Part shown: positions 23,833 through 33,395 of the stretch, one piece after another
Layout: each line of letters begins with the position of its first letter
Numbering within the stretch: the first letter of the stretch is position 1
Origin: Pseudomonas asturiensis
GTDB taxonomy: Bacteria; Pseudomonadota; Gammaproteobacteria; Pseudomonadales; Pseudomonadaceae
Assembly (NCBI RefSeq): GCF_900143095.1
Contig: NZ_FRDA01000005.1
Location: forward strand, 310,001-374,000
Direction: 5' to 3'
Length of the DNA: 64,000 bases
Made by a program: the position numbers and the translations under genes
The notes under the pieces: model-generated
Seen by the model: the letters and a program-made list of their open reading frames with translations, nothing else
Databases searched by the model: none
What the model was told of the DNA's origin: nothing

Positions 23833-25446
23833 ATGCGTATCTCAACTACTCAGTTCTACGAGTCCACGGCTGCCAACTATCAGCGCAGCTACGCGAACGT
23901 CTCAAAGACCAGCGAAGAAGTGTCCAGCGGCATCAAGCTCAACACCGCCAGTGACGACCCGGTGGGGGCTGCGCGCGTATTGCAACTGGCTCAGCAGAAT
24001 TCGATGTTGACCCAGTACGAGTCGAACATCGGCATCATCAACACCAGCGTCGTCAACTCCGAGACTGCACTGACCAGCATCGTCGATACCATGCAGGCGG
24101 CGCGTGAAGTGATTGTGTCGTCGGGCAACGGTGCTTATACCGATGCCGATCGTCTCGCCAAGGCGGGCGAACTCAAGCAGTACCAGAGCCAGATTCTGGG
24201 CTTGATGAACAGTCAGGACTCCAATGGGCAGTACATTTTCGGCGGCTCAAAATCGTCGGCACCGCCCTACACGGCGAATGCCGATGGTTCCTACAGCTAC
24301 AACGGTGACCAGACCAGCATCAACCTGGCTGTTGGCGATGGCCTGGTTCTGGCCAGCAACATCACCGGTTTCGAAGCGTTCGAGCAGGCGGTCAATACCA
24401 CGCGCACGTCCTCGACCCTGCTGCCTCCGGCTGCAACGCCGACCGCGCCGGTCGTGGATGACGGCAAAGTTGGGCTGACCGGTGGGCTGGTGAAGTCCAC
24501 TGCCGCTTACAACGCCAATTATCAGGCGGGTGAGCCGTACACCTTGTCGTTCCTGAGCGGTACGCAGTTCAAAATCACCGACGCGAGCGGTACCGACGTG
24601 ACCACCGAAGCGTCGTCAGCCGGCAAGTTCAGCTCCAGTTCGTTCGCTGATCAGACGTTCACGTTCCGTGGCGTCGAACTGACCATGAACATCAACCTGA
24701 CTGCCGCCGATACCACCGCGCCTTCATCGGCCGATACCGTTCTGGCGAACCGCGAATATCGTCTGGCCTCCACGCCGGACGCGATCACGACTGCCCGCAG
24801 TCCGGGTAATACGTCGGCTGCGGCGATCAGCAGTTCCGCCGTAGGCACGACGGCCGCTGACCTGACCGCGTTCAACACCACGTTCCCCAGTGGCGGCGCC
24901 ATTCTGAAGTTCACCAGCTCGACTGATTACGAGCTGTACGCAACACCTTTGACCAGCAGCAGCACACCCGTGTCCACCGGTACCATGAGCGGCACCACGG
25001 CCAATGCCTCGGGTGTCAATTTCACCGTCAGCGGTACACCGGCTGCGGGTGATCAGTTCGTGGTCCAGTCCGGTACGCGCCAGACTGAAAACATCCTGAA
25101 CACCTTGTCGGCCGCCATCAAGGCGCTCTCGACACCCACCGATGGCAACCTCGTCGCGTCGCAAAAGCTGAACGCCTCGCTGACCTCGGCGCTGGGCAAC
25201 CTGACCAGCAGCATCGACCAGGCGTCCACGGCGCGCTCCAATGGCGGCGCACGTCAGCTCGCGGCCACCGCGCAAGGCGTGACCAACGACCTGCTCAAGG
25301 GCAACAACACCACAGAGCAGGGCACGTACGTGAACGCTGACCTGGTCGAAGCCACGACCCGGCTGACACTGCAGAAAACCATGCTGGACGCCTCGCAGCA
25401 GGTCTTCATCCAGCTGTCCAGGCTGAATCTGTTCAGCCAGCTGTAA
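23833..25446 (+). CDS. flgL: Hook-filament junction protein FlgL (HAP3)
   Basis: 537 aa. The flagellin-like N-terminus is MRISTTQFYESTAANYQRSY with SSGIKLNTASDDPVGAARVLQL near 34-55; the C-terminus is LVEATTRLTLQKTMLDASQQ-VFIQLSRLNLF. The central third is Thr/Ser-rich and variable. It forms the second junction layer below the filament. AAGGAG precedes the ATG, 13 bases after flgK. It is the last structural gene of this operon. Confidence 0.95.
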   Translation: MRISTTQFYESTAANYQRSYANVSKTSEEVSSGIKLNTASDDPVGAARVLQLAQQNSMLTQYESNIGIINTSVVNSETALTSIVDTMQAAREVIVSSGNGAYTDADRLAKAGELKQYQSQILGLMNSQDSNGQYIFGGSKSSAPPYTANADGSYSYNGDQTSINLAVGDGLVLASNITGFEAFEQAVNTTRTSSTLLPPAATPTAPVVDDGKVGLTGGLVKSTAAYNANYQAGEPYTLSFLSGTQFKITDASGTDVTTEASSAGKFSSSSFADQTFTFRGVELTMNINLTAADTTAPSSADTVLANREYRLASTPDAITTARSPGNTSAAAISSSAVGTTAADLTAFNTTFPSGGAILKFTSSTDYELYATPLTSSSTPVSTGTMSGTTANASGVNFTVSGTPAAGDQFVVQSGTRQTENILNTLSAAIKALSTPTDGNLVASQKLNASLTSALGNLTSSIDQASTARSNGGARQLAATAQGVTNDLLKGNNTTEQGTYVNADLVEATTRLTLQKTMLDASQQVFIQLSRLNLFSQL

Positions 25447-25489
25447 TCGAACGGGCGTTGAGCATCCGCCGTCTTTTTTCAGCGGTGAG

Positions 25490-25515
25490 GAGCGGCAGCC
25501 GTCTGGCTGTCGCTC
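25490..25515 (+). terminator. Hairpin between flgL and fgt1
   Basis: An 11-bp stem GAGCGGCAGCC / GGCTGTCGCTC (one G-U pair) with a GTCT loop lies in the 91-base gap. It lacks a T run after it, so it may only attenuate read-through from flgL into fgt1. Confidence 0.4.
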
Positions 25516-25537
25516 CGCCGCTCACGAGTTTGCAATA

Positions 25538-28500
25538 GTGAATCCAGCTCCCCTCGTCAGCCTCGTCATCCCTGCCTACAACCCCCGCTTTTTCCGTGCC
25601 GCTTTGCAGAGCGCGCTGGATCAGGTTTATGAAAACCTGGAGATCATCGTCTGCGACGACTGCCGTAACGATGACATCAAGGTAATTTTTGATGATCTGG
25701 TGCCAGCCTCCGATGTCAGGGCGCGCTATGTGCGCAACCCTCAGCGGCTGGGGTTTCAGAGCAACATTCTCAACTGCCTGGAAGAAGCCCAGGGCGAATA
25801 CATCAAGTTTCTGTGCGACGACGATCGCCTTTACACTCATTGTGTCAAGAACCAGGCGCGCGTGCTGCAGGACCTTGCTGACGTGCAGTTAGTGGTAAGC
25901 AAACGTCATCTGGTGGACATCAACGACTATGTGCTGCCTGTGCGTCTGGAGAACATCGGGCTGGCGCCCTACGACGCGTTGTATAAAGGCGACGACATGC
26001 TCGCCATTTTCGAGAGCGCGCCACGCAATAATCTGGGGGGGTTCAGTAGTGCGCTGATGCGTCGTGCCGAGGTGCTTGAATATCTGCCATCCATTGCCCA
26101 AACCGGTCAGGGTTTTGTCGCCCTGCTGGATTTCACACTGTTCGTCTGTCTGCTGCGGCGCGGCAATCTGGTTGCGCTGCACAGTGTCGAAAACGTCGAG
26201 CGTTTGCACCCCGGCCGCCTCAGCAGTCAGCCTGATATGTATCAGAAGGCAACTATCGAGTGGGGCTGGCTCGAAGAAATGCTCAAGGTGCGCAGTGGTG
26301 AGCAAGCCCCTGCAAAGGGCTGGGTGCGTTTCCTGCCACTGCGCAAGGCGTCAGAAGAGCCCCGCGAAGAGTGGGACGAGGTGGGGATTTACGGCATCAC
26401 GGCCAATCGCCAAGGCGTGTTGCGCAGTCGGGTCGGGTCTGAAAGCCAAAGCTATGCCGAGCTTTATGCCGAGTGGTTGTCCTGCAGGCAGTTCTCCAAG
26501 CCGCAGAAAAAGCTTCTGGAACGACGCCTGGCAAGCTGGCCTTGGCAGCCGCGTATTGTCCCGGTGATCATCGACGCCGAGGGCGATGCCGAGCGCCTGG
26601 ATGCCACGCTGCGCAGCATTGCCGAGCAGGACTACGCCGCCGAAGCCGTCGTCGTACTGACCACAGCGACCAGCCTCAGCGATCCGCAGGTGCTGCGTTT
26701 CGCCCTGCAAGCGGATTGGGCGCGGCAACTGAACGACGTGTTGCCTCTGCTGGAGCAGGCGGACTGGGTGTACCTGCTGCGTGCCGGTGACACCTTGACG
26801 TCTCCTGCCTTGCTGGTATTGGCGGAACGTATCGCCCACCTGCCCGGCGTGCTCTGTGTGTACAGTGATGAGGGTGCCCGCGTTGACGATGAGCCGCAGG
26901 AGCCGGTCTTCAAGCCAGATTTCAATCTTGATCTGATGCGCGCCTACCCCTATGTCGGAAGAGCCCTGGCCTTCGAACGCAGCAACCTGTTGGCCATGGG
27001 CGGGTTCGACTCCATGCATGGCGAGCTGGCGCCCCATGACGTGATCTGGCGTCTGGTAGAAGGCGCAGGCCTGCAGACGATCGAGCACATCGCCGAGATT
27101 CAGGTCGAATCACGCCTTTCCTTAGCCCAGTGGCTGTCCTTGCCGGAAGTGATCGAGCGCAATGAGCCGCTTGTTTCGGCTCACCTCACGCGCATCGGCA
27201 GAGATCACGTCATTCATCATGACGAGATGCCGCTGCTCAATCGTATTGAATACCTGCACCCGGATCGCCCGGCCGTGTCCGTCATCATTACCACGCACGA
27301 CCAATTGGCTGCGCTGGAGCGTTGCGTCGACAGCCTGCTCAGCAAAACGACCTACCTGAACTACGAAGTGCTGATCGTCGACAACGCCAGCGAGACTGCC
27401 GAGGCGCGGGACTGGTTTGCGGCCATGAACCAGCTGGGCACCGACAAGTTGCGCATCATCACACTGCCTGAATTGGGGAGTGACGCGACAGCACTGAACG
27501 TTGCCGCCGGTCAGGCGCGTGGTGATTACCTGGTCATGCTCAGCCCGCATACTGTCATCCTCCAGGCTGACTGGCTGGAGGCGCTGCTCGGTCATGCCCA
27601 GCGCCCGGAAGTCGGTGTGGTCGGCCCGCGCATCATCAACCCCCAGGGCAACGTGTTGTATGCCGGCATGGTCATGGGGATGGAGGGGCTGGCCGGCAGG
27701 CCGTTCTTCAATTACCCGGCAGGTGCCAGCAGCTACATGCAGCGTCTGCAACTGACGCAGAACTGGTCAGCAGTCATCGGCAACTGCTTGATGATTCGCA
27801 AGGAGGTGTTTGACAGCGTTGGCGCACTGGAGGCAACGACCTTCACCCAGGGCCTGCACGACCTGGATCTGTGCATGCGAGTCGGGCGCGAGGGCTATCT
27901 GATTGTCGGCACGCCAGACGCAAGCGTGGTACTGGCCGAGCCTGCGGCTGTCGAGCGTTCGAACGTGTCGCGCGACCTGCTGAAGGATGAGCAGAACGCG
28001 TTCTATCGCAAATGGTTGCCAAAAGTCGCGCTGGATCCGGCCTACAACCCTAACCAGAGTCTGCACGAGGCGCTCTCGTTCAGCCTTGAGCCTGGGTTGC
28101 TGGAAGGCTGGAACCCGTTTTGCTCCCGGCATCTTCCCTCCATCCTGGGGATGGTCGTCAACTCCTCGGCGGTGGGGCACTATCGTCTCAGTCAACCGCT
28201 TATCGAGCTGATGGCCGCCGGACGTGTAGTGGGACAGTTGGCGTATCACACACCTACGGTGGTAGAGGTCGAGCGTCAATCTCCGGACGTCGTGGTTTTC
28301 CAGGGGCGTTACAGCGAAGCCAAAGTGCTCGACATCATTCAGGTGAAAAATTTCTCCAGCGCGATGCGGATCTTTGAGCTGGACGACTACATCGCCGACA
28401 TTCCGCTGCTCAATGAGCATCGCCGCAACATGCCGGACAACATTGCGCAAATGCTGCGTAAAGGTATTGGTCTGTGTGATCGTGTGGTGGTGTCGACCCA

Positions 28501-29119
28501 CCCTCTGGCCCAGGTGCTTGCCGACATGCACAGCGATATTCGGGTGGTGCCCAACATGCTGGCCCCGCATCTGTGGAGCAACCTGAAGAGCAAGCGTCGC
28601 ACCTCCAGTAAACCGCGTGTCGGCTGGGGTGGCGGCACCAGTCACCGTGGGGATCTCGAGTTGATTGCCGATGTCGTGCGCGAACTGGCCGACGAAGTCG
28701 AATGGATATTTTTCGGCATGTGCCCCGATTTGCTCAGGCCATACATTCACGAGTTCCACTCTGCCGTGAGCTTGAATAGTTATCCCGCCAAGCTGGCCAG
28801 CCTGGACCTTGATCTGGCGCTGGCACCGCTGGAATTTCATATTTTCAATGACTGCAAGAGCAACCTGCGGCTGCTTGAATACGGCGCGTGCGGCTACCCT
28901 GTGATCTGTTCGGACACTGAAGCCTACCGCGGCCACCTGCCTGCCACTCGCGTATTGACCAATCGCCCGGAAGAGTGGCTGCAGGCGATCCGCATGCATT
29001 TGTCTGACCCTAATGCCAGCTATCGCATGGGTGACGAGCTGCGTGAAACCGTGTTGCGCGATTTCATGTTGCGCGGGGACAATCTGCAATATTGGGCCAA
29101 CGGCTGGCTGCCGGACTGA
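25538..29119 (+). CDS. fgt1: Flagellin glycosyltransferase Fgt1, four-module protein
   Basis: 1193 aa from GTG 25538. Four modules can be followed. (1) Residues ~6-225, GT2 fold with LVSLVIPAYNPRFF and an intact CDDD metal site at 93-96. (2) ~339-530, GT2-like, with YLLRAGD at 412-418 and FKPDFNLDLMRAYP. (3) ~578-800, GT2-like, starting AVSVIITTHDQLAALERCVDSL, in which the usual DXD position reads LSPHT (668-672). (4) ~865-1193, a GT-B-like half with PRVGWGGGTSHRGDLEL and KSNLRLLEYGACGYPVICSD. The homologous gene in P. syringae attaches the first rhamnose to flagellin serines. No rhamnose-synthesis genes are nearby. No signal peptide: cytoplasmic. Confidence 0.88.
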   Translation: MNPAPLVSLVIPAYNPRFFRAALQSALDQVYENLEIIVCDDCRNDDIKVIFDDLVPASDVRARYVRNPQRLGFQSNILNCLEEAQGEYIKFLCDDDRLYTHCVKNQARVLQDLADVQLVVSKRHLVDINDYVLPVRLENIGLAPYDALYKGDDMLAIFESAPRNNLGGFSSALMRRAEVLEYLPSIAQTGQGFVALLDFTLFVCLLRRGNLVALHSVENVERLHPGRLSSQPDMYQKATIEWGWLEEMLKVRSGEQAPAKGWVRFLPLRKASEEPREEWDEVGIYGITANRQGVLRSRVGSESQSYAELYAEWLSCRQFSKPQKKLLERRLASWPWQPRIVPVIIDAEGDAERLDATLRSIAEQDYAAEAVVVLTTATSLSDPQVLRFALQADWARQLNDVLPLLEQADWVYLLRAGDTLTSPALLVLAERIAHLPGVLCVYSDEGARVDDEPQEPVFKPDFNLDLMRAYPYVGRALAFERSNLLAMGGFDSMHGELAPHDVIWRLVEGAGLQTIEHIAEIQVESRLSLAQWLSLPEVIERNEPLVSAHLTRIGRDHVIHHDEMPLLNRIEYLHPDRPAVSVIITTHDQLAALERCVDSLLSKTTYLNYEVLIVDNASETAEARDWFAAMNQLGTDKLRIITLPELGSDATALNVAAGQARGDYLVMLSPHTVILQADWLEALLGHAQRPEVGVVGPRIINPQGNVLYAGMVMGMEGLAGRPFFNYPAGASSYMQRLQLTQNWSAVIGNCLMIRKEVFDSVGALEATTFTQGLHDLDLCMRVGREGYLIVGTPDASVVLAEPAAVERSNVSRDLLKDEQNAFYRKWLPKVALDPAYNPNQSLHEALSFSLEPGLLEGWNPFCSRHLPSILGMVVNSSAVGHYRLSQPLIELMAAGRVVGQLAYHTPTVVEVERQSPDVVVFQGRYSEAKVLDIIQVKNFSSAMRIFELDDYIADIPLLNEHRRNMPDNIAQMLRKGIGLCDRVVVSTHPLAQVLADMHSDIRVVPNMLAPHLWSNLKSKRRTSSKPRVGWGGGTSHRGDLELIADVVRELADEVEWIFFGMCPDLLRPYIHEFHSAVSLNSYPAKLASLDLDLALAPLEFHIFNDCKSNLRLLEYGACGYPVICSDTEAYRGHLPATRVLTNRPEEWLQAIRMHLSDPNASYRMGDELRETVLRDFMLRGDNLQYWANGWLPD

Positions 29120-29244
29120 CGTTGTAAAAGGATATGCTTGAGCTGAACCCGGGTCGGGCTCGCTTGAGCTGCTATGTTCTGTTCTTGCTTCAACGCCGGG
29201 TCTGACCGGGTTGAGGGTGTTATCGGTTCGCTATGGGAAAAAGT

Positions 29245-32148
29245 ATGCAAAGCCACGTCGGGAATGAAGCCACACCCTTGAATCAGCGTCTGACACTGCT
29301 GTTGCTGAATCAGGATCAGCCGGATTTCCTGCGCCGGGCGTTGAGCTACTACAGTGGCTTCCCCTGCAGCCTGGTGGTCGTGGACGTATCCGCTCAGCCT
29401 TGTCCGGGTGTCTCAAGTGCTCCCCATCTTGACTACGTGCACGATGTAGCACTGTCAGGCAAAGACCTGAGCGCGCTCATTGCCCATGGCCTTGAGCGCG
29501 TGACCACGCCGTTCGTGGCGTATGCCAGTGTCGACAGCTTTCTGCTGCCGGACGCCCTGCATGAAGCGTTGGTTTTTCTCCAGACCCATGATGCTTACGG
29601 CGCCTGCCAAGGCTATAGCCTGAGCTATGAGGCCCATGTCGGCCATGTCGATTTCTTTCGCCGGGATCGCAAGATTGATGAGGATTACGCGCAAGAGCAG
29701 GCCGCTGACCGGCTGCTGAGCTTCATGGGGCAGGGCATGTCGCTGCTGAGTGCCGTCACGCGAACCGATCTGGCGCGTCGCGGGTTCGCTTCAGTCCCCG
29801 GGCAGACCGACCTGCACTGGCAGGAGCTGGGGCACATGAACTACCTGGTTGCTGCAGCAAAACTGCGCATCCTGCCAATCCCTTATGCACTGCACCACAC
29901 GCTGGGCAAAGACCTGCAGGCGCGTCACGGCGCGGCCATAGCGGGTGCGGTCAAACATATCGACCCGAAGGCCCGTGCCGGGCGCGAAGCGTTTGCTCAG
30001 TCGCTGGTGTCTGTGTTGGGCAAGGCGTTCGGGTTTGAAGGCGAAGAGGGCGTGGAGCAGATTCTGGCCGGGCTACGCGCCATGGCGCAATGCCTGGAGA
30101 CTCAACGCTATCAGGCTGACGAGAAGCTGTTCAGTGCCGTCTGGAAGGTCGGGCTGGAAAAGTCTGAGGCGCACTTCGAGCCTCGGCAGTTTGTCGAAAT
30201 GCCGTTCTACACTCAGCCGTTCTTCGATGAGCTGGCCAGGATCGAGTTTCTGATTCACGTTCTGCCCGCAGGGCGCGTGCAATTGGAGGGGCTGGAAGCG
30301 GCACTGCTCAAGCAGTCAGAACTGTTGCGCCCACAGAGCAACCCTGATGCCGAAACGGAGCTGAGCCGTCTGTGGCAAGCCTATGCCACTTACGCTTTCA
30401 GTCTTAACGTCGTCCAGAAGCTGGCGCGAGCGCTGACCCATGTCGAAGACGGTCACGAAGAGCTTGAAGACATCAACGCCTGGGGGCAGCGTGTGCAGGC
30501 GGTTTCCAGTGCCGATAACGGCAGGTTGCTCGACGGCATGCCATCCGGGCAGTTGCTCACCTGGCTGGAGGCGCGCGATCCGCAGCCTGTGCAGCTGGAA
30601 AAGCTTGTTGCCCGGCTGTCGAAACAGCCCGCGGGCTCTCGGATCGGCATTCTGTTGCTGGATCTGGACGCCGATGTGTTCAAGTTGCAGGCCACGTTCG
30701 ACAGCCTCATGAATGGTTATTATCGGGCCTTCAAGGTGGTTGTCTTCACCACAGGCGAGTTGCCCGCTACAACCACGCTGCAGAATACGCTGCACTTCGT
30801 AAAAGTCACCGAGAGCAACTACGTCGACAAGATCAATCAGATCGTGAAGCAGTCACCCAGTGACTGGTTGATGCTGGCGCAGGCCGGTGACGAGTTCACC
30901 CGCAGTGGCCTGCTGCTCGCCAGTGCCGAACTGGTCGACGCTGCACAGTGCCGCGCTGTGGCGGTGGACGAGATTCAGCGTCAGCCCAATGGCACCCTTG
31001 CACCGCTGTTCCGTCCTGGCTTCAACCTCGACCTGCTGCAAAGCGTGCCCACCCTGATGGCCCGTCACTGGTTGGTTCGTCGCGACCTGCTGGTCGAGGC
31101 GGGGGGTTATAGCCGCGATTATCCGAAGGCGCTTGAGTTCGACCTGCTTCTGCGTCTGGTCGAGCATGGTGGGATGAGCGGTCTGGCACACCTGAGCGAA
31201 CCGTTACTGATCTGCGACGCGCCCGAGCTTGAAGAGAACAAGGATGAGCAGAAGGCGCTGACCCGCCATCTGGGGCAGCGTGGCTATCAGGCCGAGGTCA
31301 CCTCTGCGTTCAAGGGCACCTACAGGATCGACTACCGTCATGCGCATCGCCCGATGGTGTCAATCCTGCTGCACAGCCAGGACAATCTCGCGCAGTTGCA
31401 GCGCTGCCTGCAAAGCATTCTGCAACGCACACGCTATCAGCGCTTTGAAGTGCTGATAGCGGATAACTGCAGTGAAACTCCCGAGCTGATCACCTGGCTC
31501 GATCAGCAGGAGCAGCAGTCCGGTCGCGTTCGCGTATTCAAGGCGCCTCAGCGCATGAGCACGGCGGCACTGCGTAACCTTGTCAGCCAGGAGGCCAAGG
31601 GCGAGTACCTGATACTGCTGGATGCCGAGAGCCAGATTGTCAATGTGGGCTGGATCGAGTCGCTGCTCAATCAGGCTCAGCGTCCGGAAGTGGGCGTGGT
31701 CGGTGTCAGATTGGTGGACAAGGATGGCGTGGTGACGCAGGCGGGTCTGATTCTGGGGTTCAACGGCGGCGTTGGTTCTGCGTTCGTGGGCGAGTCGAAG
31801 AAATCCCGAGGCTACATGCAGCGCCTGGTGGTCGAGCAGAATTATTCGGCGGTGTCCTCGGCATGCCTGATGATCGCTAAGGAGCTCTTCAATGCCGTGG
31901 GTGGCCTTGATGAAGGCGAATTCGCAGAGGTGCTAGGCGATGTCGACCTGTGTCTCAAGGCTGGCCAGGCGGGTTATCTGACGGTCTGGACGCCGCACGT
32001 TCGGGTGGTTCATTCGGGACACGTGATTACGACTGATCGGGCGCTGGCCGCGCTGCTCGATAGGTGGTCAGCTCAATTCGCTCAGGATGAAGCCTACAGC
32101 GCCAACCTGTCGCTCAGCGGCCCTGGCTTTACCCTCGCGTCGCTCTAG
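29245..32148 (+). CDS. fgt2: Flagellin glycosyltransferase Fgt2, multi-module
   Basis: 967 aa from ATG 29245, chosen for the GGGAAAAAG just before it; ATG 29233 in frame would add four residues. The N-terminal ~280 residues form a divergent GT-A-like module (RLTLLLLNQDQPDFLRRAL; VAYASVDSFLLPDAL). A helical stretch follows to ~460, then two modules that align with modules 2 and 3 of Fgt1: LFRPGFNLDLLQSVP and VSILLHSQDNLAQLQRCLQS, ending with LGDVDLCLKAGQAGYL. In the last module the metal-site position reads LLDAES. The P. syringae homologue adds the second rhamnose to the flagellin glycan. It lies 113 bases after fgt1, probably in one operon. Confidence 0.86.
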   Translation: MQSHVGNEATPLNQRLTLLLLNQDQPDFLRRALSYYSGFPCSLVVVDVSAQPCPGVSSAPHLDYVHDVALSGKDLSALIAHGLERVTTPFVAYASVDSFLLPDALHEALVFLQTHDAYGACQGYSLSYEAHVGHVDFFRRDRKIDEDYAQEQAADRLLSFMGQGMSLLSAVTRTDLARRGFASVPGQTDLHWQELGHMNYLVAAAKLRILPIPYALHHTLGKDLQARHGAAIAGAVKHIDPKARAGREAFAQSLVSVLGKAFGFEGEEGVEQILAGLRAMAQCLETQRYQADEKLFSAVWKVGLEKSEAHFEPRQFVEMPFYTQPFFDELARIEFLIHVLPAGRVQLEGLEAALLKQSELLRPQSNPDAETELSRLWQAYATYAFSLNVVQKLARALTHVEDGHEELEDINAWGQRVQAVSSADNGRLLDGMPSGQLLTWLEARDPQPVQLEKLVARLSKQPAGSRIGILLLDLDADVFKLQATFDSLMNGYYRAFKVVVFTTGELPATTTLQNTLHFVKVTESNYVDKINQIVKQSPSDWLMLAQAGDEFTRSGLLLASAELVDAAQCRAVAVDEIQRQPNGTLAPLFRPGFNLDLLQSVPTLMARHWLVRRDLLVEAGGYSRDYPKALEFDLLLRLVEHGGMSGLAHLSEPLLICDAPELEENKDEQKALTRHLGQRGYQAEVTSAFKGTYRIDYRHAHRPMVSILLHSQDNLAQLQRCLQSILQRTRYQRFEVLIADNCSETPELITWLDQQEQQSGRVRVFKAPQRMSTAALRNLVSQEAKGEYLILLDAESQIVNVGWIESLLNQAQRPEVGVVGVRLVDKDGVVTQAGLILGFNGGVGSAFVGESKKSRGYMQRLVVEQNYSAVSSACLMIAKELFNAVGGLDEGEFAEVLGDVDLCLKAGQAGYLTVWTPHVRVVHSGHVITTDRALAALLDRWSAQFAQDEAYSANLSLSGPGFTLASL

Positions 32149-32167
32149 AGCGCACATTTCCCCTGGG

Positions 32168-32188
32168 TCCGGCTGGCGGCCAGCCGGA
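32168..32188 (+). terminator. Hairpin after fgt2
   Basis: A perfect 9-bp stem TCCGGCTGG / CCAGCCGGA with a 3-base loop begins 20 bases after the fgt2 stop. No T run follows, so efficiency is uncertain. Confidence 0.45.
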
Positions 32189-32233
32189 TTACCCCTGCAA
32201 CGCGGACCTGCCTTGGGTCGCCAGCCAGGCACG

Positions 32234-32294
32234 GGTCACTCTTTTCGGTGACCAAAGATCGCAAAGCGTGCGAACCTGAGTGACCTGCAGGTCA
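32234..32294. promoter_or_regulatory. Cluster of GTGACC/GGTCAC half-sites and a 14-bp palindrome
   Basis: The 304-base gap between fgt2 and the KASIII-like gene contains GGTCAC at 32234, GTGACC at 32248 (an inverted pair) and, 30 bases on, the perfect palindrome TGACCTGCAGGTCA at 32281-32294, which supplies two more half-sites. The repetition of one half-site in this order looks like a regulator-binding region. I see no clear promoter in the rest of the gap, which is A/T-rich in its last 80 bases. Confidence 0.4.
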
Positions 32295-32452
32295 TAAAGT
32301 GCATCTCCACTGTATTGTTTTACAGGGAATGACGAGCGCCTGACTTGCCTAAACGCGCCCCGACCCCTGAAAATGTCCGCAAAATCGCCTCTATTCGATA
32401 GCGCCCTGATTTTTTTGGGACGAACATTTACCTGTTTACTGATCGGGAAGCC

Positions 32453-33382
32453 ATGATGATTGGCATAAAAAACATAGCGAGTTACGTGCCCACTGCCGGC
32501 GTGGATAACTATGCTCAAGGTGCCAAATTCGGCAAGGATGAAGAATTCATTCTCGGGAAAATCGGCTCCACGTTCCTGCCGCGCAAAGACGACGGTCAGG
32601 AAACCTCGGATCTGTGTGTCAAAGCGGCCAATGCGTTGTTTGCCAATAATCCGCAGCTGACGCGCGAAAGTATCGATGTGCTGATCGTCGTCACCCAGAA
32701 TGGCGACGAGGAAGGCCTGCCGCACACGGCGGCCATCGTGCAGGACAAGCTGGGGTTGTCGACCAACGTGGCCGCGTTCGACATTTCGCTCGGCTGCTCG
32801 GGTTACGTCTATGGCATTTATGCCATCAAGGGCTTCATGGAGGCGACGGGCCTGAAAAATGGCCTGCTGCTGACCGCTGATCCTTATTCGAAGATCGTCG
32901 ATACCGAAGATCGCAACACCACCATGCTGTTTGGCGACGCGGCCACCGCGACCTGGATGGGCGAAGACGCGCCGTGGCAGCTGGGCAAGGCCAGGTTCGG
33001 TACTGACGGCTCAGGTGCGCCGCACCTGAAAGTCAGCAATGGGGTGTTCTTCATGAACGGCCGCCAGGTATTCAACTTTGCCCTGCTCAAGGTGCCTGCG
33101 CACCTGCACGAGTTACTGGATGAGTCAGGCCTGCAGCCGGATGACATCGACGCCTTCTGTATTCATCAAGGCAGTGCAGCGATTGTGGACGCCGTTGCGC
33201 GTCGTTTTGAAGACAAACCCGAGAAATTTTTGAAGGACATGGTCGAGACCGGTAACACCGTGTCGTCGAGTATTCCTCTGCTGATCGAGAAACATGTGCT
33301 CGACTCCTCCTGGAAGCGCGTTGCGCTGAGCGGATTTGGTGTCGGTCTGTCGTGGGGTTCGGCGATTATCTATAAAGCCTGA
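32453..33382 (+). CDS. 3-oxoacyl-ACP synthase III-like protein of the flagellin glycosylation island
   Basis: 309 aa, the size of FabH. The catalytic triad can be seen: Cys115 in LGCSGYVYG, His238 in FCIHQGS and Asn268 in TGNTVSSSIP. The second half of the usual HQAN motif reads HQGS. Two adjacent ATGs (32453, 32456) follow GGGAAG; the second has better spacing. It corresponds to orf3 of the P. syringae glycosylation island. Because the flagellin viosamine there carries a 3-hydroxybutyryl group, this enzyme may build the C4 acyl chain; that link is inference. It ends in a strong terminator just before the flagellin promoter. Confidence 0.85.
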   Translation: MMIGIKNIASYVPTAGVDNYAQGAKFGKDEEFILGKIGSTFLPRKDDGQETSDLCVKAANALFANNPQLTRESIDVLIVVTQNGDEEGLPHTAAIVQDKLGLSTNVAAFDISLGCSGYVYGIYAIKGFMEATGLKNGLLLTADPYSKIVDTEDRNTTMLFGDAATATWMGEDAPWQLGKARFGTDGSGAPHLKVSNGVFFMNGRQVFNFALLKVPAHLHELLDESGLQPDDIDAFCIHQGSAAIVDAVARRFEDKPEKFLKDMVETGNTVSSSIPLLIEKHVLDSSWKRVALSGFGVGLSWGSAIIYKA

Positions 33383-33395
33383 TTGTTGCCGCTAT

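Noticed and set aside
32380-32400. FliA-like TTCGATAG before the KASIII-like gene
   Set aside because: No TAAA or TCAAG element lies 11 bases upstream.
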